Below, in pieces: positions 33,201 to 42,800 of a DNA stretch of 64,000 bases. The notes below the pieces were generated by a model. The model saw only the letters and a program-made list of their open reading frames with translations. It had not been told where the DNA came from and did no database searches. Source of the stretch: Mesostigma viride (lineage: Eukaryota > Streptophyta > Mesostigmatophyceae > Mesostigmatales > Mesostigmataceae). A program made the position numbers and the translations under genes. The stretch spans positions 814,322-878,321 of the forward strand of contig RPFO01000102.1 of the NCBI GenBank assembly GCA_009746045.1. Direction: 5' to 3'. Every line of letters starts with the position of its first letter. Position 1 is the stretch's first letter.

Positions 33201-34766
33201 TCCGCGCATGTTCCCAATGGCTCCAATGTAGCGCCATCGAGGACACCGCGGTCAAGTTGTTCGCGATATTGGACACGCGACGCCACGCCTGCGACTCGTC
33301 ATCCGACGCTACGCTCGGGAAAAATCGCGACACGACGCGCTCGGCGTCCTGCGACAACCTGACGGCGGGGATCACGTGTCTCCCTCGGCCGCAACAGAGA
33401 CTCTCAGGCTCTTCGTGCATCAGTCGGATGCCGCAGTGCGTGCATGGATTCGGTCGCCAGAGGACCGCGATCTGGCCATGCCGCAATCTCCACTGCGCGA
33501 TCGCGTCGCGTGCGACCATCAACTCGGCGTCCCTCCTCCCCAAATATGATGTCACCGTCTCTCCATCCGCTCTGGCCAATGACGTGACTCGCCGAATGAC
33601 ATCGGCGATTTCGTCCTCCGCCCCTTGTACCCTGCCGCGCCTGCAGTCATCGTTAACACGATCAGCAACGTCGCAATACAATCACGCTTGTGAGTCAGCA
33701 CATACTAACGAAAAAGAAGACTTGGACTTTCAAGAAAATTAATGTTTAATGATGTCAAGAAAAAGAAACACATATGTGATGATGAGGTCAAGAAAATTTT
33801 GCCATAGCTTCTGCAGCTTGATGGAGTAAAAAGAAAATTTCGTCAACAATCTAATGATGTCAAGAAGAAGAAACACATACGTGATGATGAGGTCAAGAAA
33901 ATTTTGCCATAGCTTCCGCAGCTTGATGGAGTAAAAAGAAAATTTCGCCAACAATCATATGAAGCTTATGAACTAACCTTTGCAATACTCTTCTCCGTCC
34001 TTGATGCTGTTGATTCACTTCATCTCGTTGATGTCTGTGAAAACAAAAGTAGTCATCAATTATTCCCACATAAAATGATCTTTAATGCAATATGATCATA
34101 TAAATGCAATATGGAAAATTTTAAACACATATGATAACATAGTAAAGAAAATTCCAGATCACTGTCATGCTAAGCATGAAAAACGTCACATACTAAGCAC
34201 GAAAAAGAAGATTCGACTTTATAGAAAGCATTGTCTCACCTCAGAAGTTCTTCCCCTTCGTCGTTTCTCCTCGTGATTTCTAATTGGCGCTCGCTGAGAA
34301 GGTCTTGCACTTCTTCGCCCCTCCTCGCAATTTGTAATTGACGTTCCCTGGAAGAGTAGCCATCATTTGAGTAAGATACAACGTCAAGTGATTTTTTGCA
34401 CTCTGAAAAAAGAACTCGACGTCTTTGAAAGGAATTGCTTATTCAAATGATTCAATTGATAAGGTTTCACGGACGCTCCCCGCAAAAGCCGCAAAAAATT
34501 CGTCATTTCAGCAAGATACGTCAAGTAGTTTTTCTCACTTTCGTCCATGCCAAGCCAGGTGAGTCGATAAACTGAAGATACTACTATGTGAAAAAAGTAA
34601 CTAACCTTCGTCTCTGTTGTCTTTGCACGTTTTCTTGATGTCGCTGTACGCGTTGCCGACTAAATCTATTTCGTCTCTCCCGTAACAGCTCATGTATTTC
34701 TAGATGTTGTCGTGATTGTCTTCTTCTTTCTATCCGTAATCTACGACTCTCTCTGCAATTTTCCAT
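30226..34766 (-). CDS. Helitron Rep/helicase, N-terminal half, four exons
   Basis: The replicase of a rolling-circle transposon. I propose exons 34606-34766 (ATG at 34766), 34240-34347, 33978-34034 and 33640 down to 30226. All introns have GT-AG borders and all junctions are AG|G or AG|A in the same phase. The small exons give an Arg/Gln-rich coil (RRERQLQIARRGEEVQDLL). Exon 4 has a Cys/His finger (CTHCGIRLMHEEPESLCCG). Its HUH nuclease follows, with FFITLTANPNWPEI, GLPHVHIVF (metal-binding HxH) and the Tyr-rich VYEYLLEYLLPSG, which lacks the usual Lys after the tyrosines. The helicase starts with Walker A GGPGRGKTFL and Walker B ILWDEAAST. The reading frame then enters the hAT insertion. Confidence 0.85.
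33747..33956. repeat. Tandem duplication, period 105 bp, in Helitron intron 3
   Basis: Two near-identical 105-bp units begin TAATGATGTCAAGAA at 33747 and 33852. Both lie inside the intron between exons 3 and 4 of the Rep/helicase gene. Confidence 0.9.
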
Positions 34767-34904
34767 TTATCTCATCTGTCTCCGACAATACCGTTCTTAT
34801 CTAACATTCTTATCGAGTCGCTAAACATATGAAAGAGCGACGGGCAAGCAGTGGCTCGTAAGACAATTCGCCATCGCCTATCGGTCAATTCGCAGTTGTG
34901 TCTG

Positions 34905-35450
34905 TCGTTCCGCTTATCGGTCTTTGGACCCTGACTTCAGCAGACGACGCAGTTTGGATGTACCAACCTACGACGATCGTCGTAGGTTGGTCTATGGGCA
35001 GCCGCCACGTGCAGGGGAATAACTTTAGACGAACCTGTCCGGCCGCTAACGCAATTTCGTCATTCCGACAGGTAGAAAGTAGAAAAAGGTGTATCTTCGT
35101 CCGTCAGTCTTTGGACCGTCACTTCAGTAGACGACGCAGTTTCGATGTAACAACCTACGACGATCGTCGTAGGTTGGTCTATGGGCAGCCGCCACGTGCA
35201 GGGCAATAACTTCAGGCGAACCTGTCCGGCCGCTAACGCAATTTCGTCATTCCGACAGGTAGAACAAAAGTATCTTCGCCCGTCAGTCTTTGGACCGTCA
35301 CTTCAGTAGACGACGCAGTACCAACCTACGACGATCGTCGTAGGTTGGTCTATGGGCAGCCGCCACGTGCAGGGGAATAACCACGTTCAGGCGAACCTGT
35401 CCGGCCGCTAACGCAATTTCGTCATTCCGACAGGTAGAAAGTCGAAAAAG
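34905..35450. repeat. Three tandem 171-187-bp units with perfect palindromes
   Basis: Each unit contains a palindrome of 26-30 bp centred on GACGATCGTC (starting near 34963, 35151 and 35321), then CTATGGGCAGCCGCCACGTG and a conserved CCGGCCGCTAACGCAATTTC block. The array lies about 140-680 bases upstream of the Rep/helicase ATG. It may be part of the promoter or 5' region of the Helitron. 35451-36277 has no recognised feature. Confidence 0.8.
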
Positions 35451-36277
35451 GTGGAAAGTCGAACACGGCGAGAGCAACGGCGAAAAGACGAAAGCCGTCA
35501 AGCCGACCGTCACTCTAGTAGGCGACCCAGTTTCGATGAGTCGACAGGTGGCAAGTCGCAAAAGTTCGACCAACTACGCGCCAGTCAAGCTCGATCGACT
35601 CGCTAACGTCAAAATGTCGCGGACGACTTTAAAGCCATTAAATATGACCGCGAGTGAACGCCAATAGCGTCTCACTGAACAAACGCCTTTCGTCCTCCGC
35701 TCAAGATACGCCTTCTTCGATCCAGCCACGCACGCAAGCCTGTACGATCTCCATATTCCGACGACTTTTGCCCAACGGTAAAAGGCGAAAAGGACACCCG
35801 TCGATCACGAGTTATCCACTGAAATGTACGGAAAGTTACGGCGTACGGACCACAGGATGCCCGATGGTTTTTAATATAGTTGATAACAGTTAAGGTGACC
35901 CAGGTATGCCAAAAATAGCCTGAAATGCCTAGTTGTGCCTAAATTGGGGTGCCCGCATTAATAAGGCGCGCCCTGCGACCAAGGTAGCCAGTGTACTGTA
36001 GATATATCGTCATCCGCCGGCATAAGTGTAAAGACCTGGCAAGACATATCACAGTACCCTAGTACCATCCGATCTACTTACGTCGCTACACTATCTCTGT
36101 TGGATATGACCGGCGTGGGATTCCAACTAAACTGAACTGAACTGAACTGAAGTGGGCAAGACATCTGCAGACTGCATGACAGTAGAGCGCGGCGCGGCGT
36201 GAGGACGGATGCCGACACAGTTTTTTGTGTAGGCATCCGTAGGCCCGTACATAGCTGGCATCCGGGGCATGGCAAGA

Positions 36278-37308
36278 TGTCACGTCCGTGATCATTTACG
36301 TCCGTACACTCAAGAAGTTACGCGGTTGCCGTAATCGGAATCGTTACCAACGTTTGGTTGGTTCCGATTCAGTAGGCCGCAGGCTTTGTTCCTTGGGCCG
36401 GTGTGGAGCGCCGCGCCGGAAAGGCCTGAATTTCTAGAGTGACAGTCTTAGGTGACCTGACTTAGGTTCAGGCACAAGACTTTGGGGCGCAAAGCCTTGG
36501 TGGCTTGCGCAATATTCCGGTGCGTGACATTTGGCAGTTACGAATCTTTTGTATTGTCCAGACGGAATGATGTTCAGTCCATCGGACAAAGCTAGATACG
36601 CAGATCGTAGTGTGCGGTGTGCTGGCTCGCACGTGGCTGTCGAACAGACTTGCTCTGCATTTTGCTGGCAGTCTAACTGCACGTCAGGCGGCTTGCTGGC
36701 AAATGCGACAGCGCATGGATGCCGGGATTTTTGGAGGTATTTAGGAGCACAGCAGCGGCCATGGTGGTCGTTGTTCGCTCGTTACTCTCCCTCACAACTT
36801 GGTGTTGTCGTCAAGGGGTTTAATAGTGGAACAATCCGGAGCAGCCCCCGAGAGTGGTTGCAATGAGTAATTGTCATGAGATTGGTTGACGGAAGTGATA
36901 ACTGTTTGGTTTCGTCAAGATGATGTGTGTATTGTGGGCGAGACTCGGGAAGGAACCCGGTCGTCGTTGGCCAGTGAGCCATAGCTGGGGTAAGCGGGAT
37001 AGGTAGACAGGATAGGGGGCGCTAAAGGACACTGCCAGCCGTAAGCCAAGCGGAGCAGTGTGGCGTCACCCGAGGCCTGCTAGGTTATCAAGAACCGCTT
37101 AGCCTTATTTGGACAGTGACGCACAAGTACGACATTATACGACTAGACAACACTTGTATTCTTGTCGATGTCTTTTGAAATTAAATGTGAATGGTTTGGT
37201 TGCTTTCCAAATATATAAAGCATCATGGTTTTATTCTACACCTGGCTGGCTACGGAATTGCCTGTCATGAGGTCGGCGGCCAAGTATGTCCGTGACCTGC
37301 ATCTCACA
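36278..37308. repeat. LTR-like direct repeat, copy 1 (1,031 bp)
   Basis: It begins TGTCACGTCC and ends TCTCACA, so it has TG...CA ends. Copy 2 at 37716-38746 is essentially identical: the frames inside translate to the same peptides. No credible protein is encoded. LTRs of a young or gene-converted retrotransposon are the best explanation. Confidence 0.75.
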
Positions 37309-37715
37309 GGATTTTAACGAGCGAACAACCCTTGGCGGGTTCAGTTCGGACAGCCTGAGCCGGAGATATACCCAAGCTGCTTGCAGAATCAAGCACTTGG
37401 AAGAGGATTAAGCTTATCCTTTAAAAAGCTATGAAGCGGATTAGGCTTATCCTTGAAAAAGCCATGAAGAGGATTATGCTTATCCTTGAAAAAGCACTGA
37501 AGAGGTTATTGCTTAGCCTATTTGAAAAGCATGTGTGGTCCTGTCGTGGGAATTTTTTTTCCCTATGTGATCCTCTTTTTGACTTTTTGGCTCTTCATTT
37601 TTTCGAGCTAAAAAGTGGGGGGGAATATAGTGGATCACACACATGAGTACTCTATTGCTATGGATATGCATTCCAAGTGATAGGCTAGGATATAATGGCA
37701 CGCAAACGCGACAGC
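37309..37715. other. Interval between the LTR-like repeats
   Basis: 407 bp without a retrotransposon protein. It holds four tandem 33-bp units (37398-37530), a purine tract ending in seven G residues (around 37616-37623), and a segment of about 92 bp (37624-37715) that recurs directly after copy 2 (38758-38848). Confidence 0.75.
37398..37530 (+). repeat. 33-bp tandem repeat, four units
   Basis: Units of the type GAAGAGGATTATGCTTATCC plus CTTGAAAAAGC. The 33-base period equals 11 codons, and a short frame (37431-37646) reads repeated KRIRLILEKAM-like amphipathic segments. Whether it is translated is unknown. Confidence 0.8.
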
Positions 37716-38746
37716 TGTCACGTCCGTGATCATTTACGTCCGTACACTCAAGAAGTTACGCGGTTGCCGTAATCGGAATCGTTACCAACGTTTGGTTGGT
37801 TCCGATTCAGTAGGCCGCAGGCTTTGTTCCTTGGGCCGGTGTGGAGCGCCGCGCCGGAAAGGCCTGAATTTCTAGAGTGACAGTCTTAGGTGACCTGACT
37901 TAGGTTCAGGCACAAGACTTTGGGGCGCAAAGCCTTGGTGGCTTGCGCAATATTCCGGTGCGTGACATTTGGCAGTTACGAATCTTTTGTATTGTCCAGA
38001 CGGAATGATGTTCAGTCCATCGGACAAAGCTAGATACGCAGATCGTAGTGTGCGGTGTGCTGGCTCGCACGTGGCTGTCGAACAGACTTGCTCTGCATTT
38101 TGCTGGCAGTCTAACTGCACGTCAGGCGGCTTGCTGGCAAATGCGACAGCGCATGGATGCCGGGATTTTTGGAGGTATTTAGGAGCACAGCAGCGGCCAT
38201 GGTGGTCGTTGTTCGCTCGTTACTCTCCCTCACAACTTGGTGTTGTCGTCAAGGGGTTTAATAGTGGAACAATCCGGAGCAGCCCCCGAGAGTGGTTGCA
38301 ATGAGTAATTGTCATGAGATTGGTTGACGGAAGTGATAACTGTTTGGTTTCGTCAAGATGATGTGTGTATTGTGGGCGAGACTCGGGAAGGAACCCGGTC
38401 GTCGTTGGCCAGTGAGCCATAGCTGGGGTAAGCGGGATAGGTAGACAGGATAGGGGGCGCTAAAGGACACTGCCAGCCGTAAGCCAAGCGGAGCAGTGTG
38501 GCGTCACCCGAGGCCTGCTAGGTTATCAAGAACCGCTTAGCCTTATTTGGACAGTGACGCACAAGTACGACATTATACGACTAGACAACACTTGTATTCT
38601 TGTCGATGTCTTTTGAAATTAAATGTGAATGGTTTGGTTGCTTTCCAAATATATAAAGCATCATGGTTTTATTCTACACCTGGCTGGCTACGGAATTGCC
38701 TGTCATGAGGTCGGCGGCCAAGTATGTCCGTGACCTGCATCTCACA
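37716..38746. repeat. LTR-like direct repeat, copy 2 (1,031 bp)
   Basis: Second copy, offset 1,438 bases from the first. An 11-G run and the same flank of about 91 bp (AATATAGTGG to CGCGACA, ending at 38848) follow it. Units 36278-37715 and 37716-38848 are therefore tandem versions of one another, and the second lacks about 305 bp of the internal interval. Confidence 0.75.
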
Positions 38747-38849
38747 GGGGGGGGGGGAATATAGTGGATCACACACATGAGTACTCTATTGCTATGGATA
38801 TGCATTCCAAGTGATAGGCTAGGATATAATGGCACGCAAACGCGACAAA

Positions 38850-39115
38850 GATGGGACGCCACGTGGCATGATGCGGCATGCCGCGCCTGCTGTACAATAA
38901 GGGGGCCCGAAATCTAGGGCTGGCGGCTGCATAAAAATTCGGCCCCTGGAATCTCCCCTATACTGGGGGCCGAAAAGATGGGGGCTAGCTAGAATTTGGT
39001 GCCGGTAGCTGCACGAGCCCCTAGTATGGAAATAGGGGCCAGACATTCTGGACCGGCGGCTGCAGGATCCGGCCCCTATTTAGCTTGGCTCAATGTCACC
39101 CCTCCTGTATGAGCC
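38850..39115. repeat. Dispersed repeat with CCACGTGG box, copy 2
   Basis: Inverted, diverged relative of 23820-24085. It shares the ATGTCACCCCTCCTG end and the GCCACGTGGCATGATG end. No coding capacity. Confidence 0.6.
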
Positions 39116-39275
39116 TACTGTAGTGCCTAATGAATGCCTATTGCCAGCTCAGCCTCTGTAGTGCCTATTGCATCAGCCTAGTACTTACCTAGTGCCAGTC
39201 TCTTGTACCTGTACTGTTCCTGGTGGCTTGCGAGTGCTGACTGTCGAAAGTCTTTCGTGTCCTATCCACGAGACT

Positions 39276-39413
39276 TTTTTTCCGGGTAAATGGGTATTTT
39301 TTATTAACCAATAGGAATATCGTTGATCGTTAGGTTAAGAGGTACCACGTATCGACCAGCTGGTTCCCCATTGAGGGTAGTGTGATAGGTGAAAGGTTTA
39401 GAAAGGAGCATTA
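39276..39413 (-). mobile_element. Short retroposon (138 bp) with 18-bp target duplication
   Basis: TGTCCTATCCACGAGACT occurs exactly at 39258-39275 and 39414-39431. The insert begins with T6 on plus, i.e. a poly(A) end on minus, as expected for an LINE-mobilised SINE or processed RNA. No RNA gene is recognised in it. Confidence 0.8.
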
Positions 39414-39838
39414 TGTCCTATCCACGAGACTCAAGGTCATGCAGGCAGCAAACTGGCCACCCGGAGCCACCCGGTCACCACCCGGTCACCTGACCAAGTT
39501 GAAACACGATCTTCACTCGAAATTAGAATGGTGGCTCACAGCCTCAGGAAAGGCAATCGGCCACAAGTTCCCCTAGTATCTGCTCACGGAAGCCGCGCGT
39601 TGGTAAGTCCGTCCAGGATATTCAAGCCTGCGTTCAGCCACCTCACGGCCACGAAACTTGGATTGCGGATGATGGTTCCCAAAAATGCCGAATGACGAGA
39701 TCACGTTCGATAAACTGTGATATACTGCCAAACACGCGACGCAGTCACGGCCACGCCCGGTCCGCCATTTCGCGTCCTGTTTGACCCTGCGACGAGTGAA
39801 CGTGCAATGCCCAGGACGCCACGCGCAGCAGCAAAGCA

Positions 39839-42800
39839 ATGTTGAGTGTTGCTAGCGCGTCATCAACAATCCCGCATCAACTGTCCACCCTGCCGTGCTC
39901 ATCCTGTGCAAAATCTCGCGGACTTTCTTCCGCAGCGTCGTGTATACCAGCGTCGGCGAGGCCGGTCGCTACAAAGGCTACTCCGATCGTCGTTGCTGGT
40001 AGGGAATCTTACGCCATGGGGAGAGGCAGGCAAGTGACGCCAAAGGGGCTAGGCCTACTTCCAGGCGAGAAGGGGTCAACAGCCGCGAGGTTAGCGGCCA
40101 AGTTGGAGCAGCGGAAAGCTGCAGCAGGAGCTACCCCCGGCGGTGCTAGTGGTGGTGCTGGTGCCCCGGATCCAGTTGCCGCGGCCAGGATGGCAGAGAT
40201 TTCCGCAGCTTATGCCGAAGCCATGAAGGACCCAAGGGTATGTCCATGTGGATAAGACTGTCGTTTTTTCAATCATCGTGTTCTTCCGCGTGCGGAGGTA
40301 AACCTAGTTAGTTTTGTTTGTCGTACGCTACTCTTGTGTTTGCTTCCTTTGTGTGAAGCTGGTGCTGTCGGCACTTTGACGCAAAGCTGTCCACTGAGTA
40401 AGGCGATTTGCCCCCGCCGCCCTGACCTTCCTTGGTAGCACATTACACCGTGTGCACTGCTCGCATCTGTGAAACCTTTTCTTCCTTCCTTGTTTACACG
40501 TGGGATTGCCCCTTTTCGCCCAGATGCCCTGCCTACATTCGGTGGCCCTAGACGCCTGCACTTGATTGATCTGAAGCCCTTCCTGGATGTGGTGCCTGCG
40601 TTCGTGTGTCCTCCAGGCGTACAATTATTTTGTTGTTCTTAGAATGTGCAGCCCTCTTTAGTTCCATTCATCTTAGAAGTGTCAAACTTCCTTTCCGAGC
40701 TTCCCACGGTTTTTTTTTCTCCTGCTTTTGGCACAATAGCCGGCGTGCTGACGTCATGATCCCCCTGGATGGCATGCCCCACCTGGCTTGTGGCCATGGC
40801 TTCTGTGAAAGAAGCATGGCTCCTACTGTTGAAAATGTATTAACATAAACTGTTCTGTTTTATCAGTGAGTGCGGCGGGGCAAATGCATTGGTGGTGCTC
40901 GTCGGTCAGGCGGATAGATGGACACTAATAGCATCATAACGGCTAGGGCAGTTTTGGATACTTCTTCTCGATCAACACAAACACGCACAAATACGCACAC
41001 ATACCCGCACGTACACACATACACCCAGCAAAGGATGGCAATGACCGGCCCTGCAAGGCTGCCGGATATACCTCAGCGGCTGCCAAGGTGTCCCCCTGGC
41101 CATACCATAGCAGGCAATCGGATTCCTAACTTTTAATGACCCCCTGCCCCGCCCCACCCCCTGGCAACGTCCCCGTGAGCTAGGACTGCCCGTGGGGTAG
41201 AATTGCGTGCCGCCGAGCCTCCCACGTGCCTAGAATGTTTCCTCTCCCCATCTTCCATTCTGGTCGGATGGGGGGGTTTCCTGCGTGTGGGCCCTTTCCA
41301 CGAAGCGTTTTCGCACATTGTAAGCGAATGCATTAAATGTATGAGCATCCCCTGTTGTCGCATGACCAGGATTCAGCTACAGTGATGTGGCATAGCTTAA
41401 CGTTCCATTGGCTTCCCTCCCCTCCTTTTTATCCTCCGTCCTTTTTATCCATTCATGTAACCACCCTTTTATATTACCCTACAGCAGGCCCAGCATTCCT
41501 GCTTCATCCTGTGGCTCATGTGCTGCGCATGCAGCCAACCGCGCATCACCATTATACATCAATCAAGGTCACCAATGTCAACGGTAATGCAGCTGCCTCA
41601 CAGGACATGCCTTACTGACATACCTCACCAACACGATGCTCTCCCCTCCCCCGCCCCCCATCTCAACATGGCTCACCCCTCCAATTGGTTGTGCATCCTG
41701 CAGGTGCAGGCGTCGATGGCGACAGAGCTGGACCCAGTGGCCGCGCAGCTGAAGGGGATGGAGGAGGTGGTCAAGGATGACCCCGTGATGAAGAAGAGGC
41801 TGGAGGAGATCAAGGTGAGAAGAGGATTGAGGGGATGGAGGGAAGGGGAGGAGATGGAATCGATGATGGGGGAGGCAGGGTGATGAAGAAGAGGCGGGAG
41901 GAGTTGACGGTGAGGCTGAGGGTGGCTAGAAGGGGTGGAAGGTGAGGGGGGAGGGGAGGGAGAGGAGTGGAGTGGGAGCCCACCGAAGCAGGGGGCCAAA
42001 CACATGTGCATGTGAAGGAACACAAGTGCAGGGCAGGTGCTGTGGGGCTAGCAGGGCAGGCTGTGGGGTTAGCAGGGCAGGCATGGGTCTTCTACTACTT
42101 GAGTGTAAGTGGTTGAGTGGTTGCAGACAGGTATCCAAATCTGGGTACAGTATATTTTTGTTGCCGCTGTCATCCGTGCTGTTGCAAGTGTGGTTATGGC
42201 TCTCCCCCACACGTGTGGTTTGGGGCATCCATCCTACAGCTTGGCAAAGCAACCCCGGTTTTCACAGCAAGGCCTACCTCAAAGGCCCGTATGTAGAGGG
42301 TTCTCCCCCCTCCATGGGTGTGGGCTTACTGTCACCTCGTACTACGCAGAATAGTATTACCACGTAGTATTGAAATTATATGTGGCATTCACAGCTGGTT
42401 GTCTCCTTGATATGTAGCATTCACATCCTGTGTAGTATTCATATTGTATAGTATTACTACGTAGTTGTCATATTATATGTAGCATTCACATCCTATGTAG
42501 TGTTCATATTACTATTGTATAGCAACTGTAGTGTTGCGGCATGTTGCTGCTTGTTGTGTGGTCAACCTCCGTTGCTTTGTCGCCCATACATTGGCCAGGC
42601 GTCCATTTATAGGATTTGAAGGACCCAGGGACGTTTTTGCTGCGTATTTCTCTCATTATGAGTACCACTTTGTAGTACTAGTACTTATAAATTGTTCTCT
42701 TACCGCTGCTGGTCTCTCATTATGAGTATCACTTTGTAGTACTAGTACTTATAAATTGTTCTCTTACCGCTGCTGGTCTCTCATTATGAGTATCACTTTG

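Noticed and set aside
24092-36060. Exact Helitron ends (hairpin at 24096-24212; GGCAAGACATAT at both 24129 and 36040)
   Set aside because: No 5' TC or 3' CTRR terminus could be fixed at the right spacing, and the short shared phrase could be chance.
36531-38304. Pairs of identical 111- and 82-codon frames
   Set aside because: They lie inside the LTR-like repeats, show no domain and are identical only because the repeats are.
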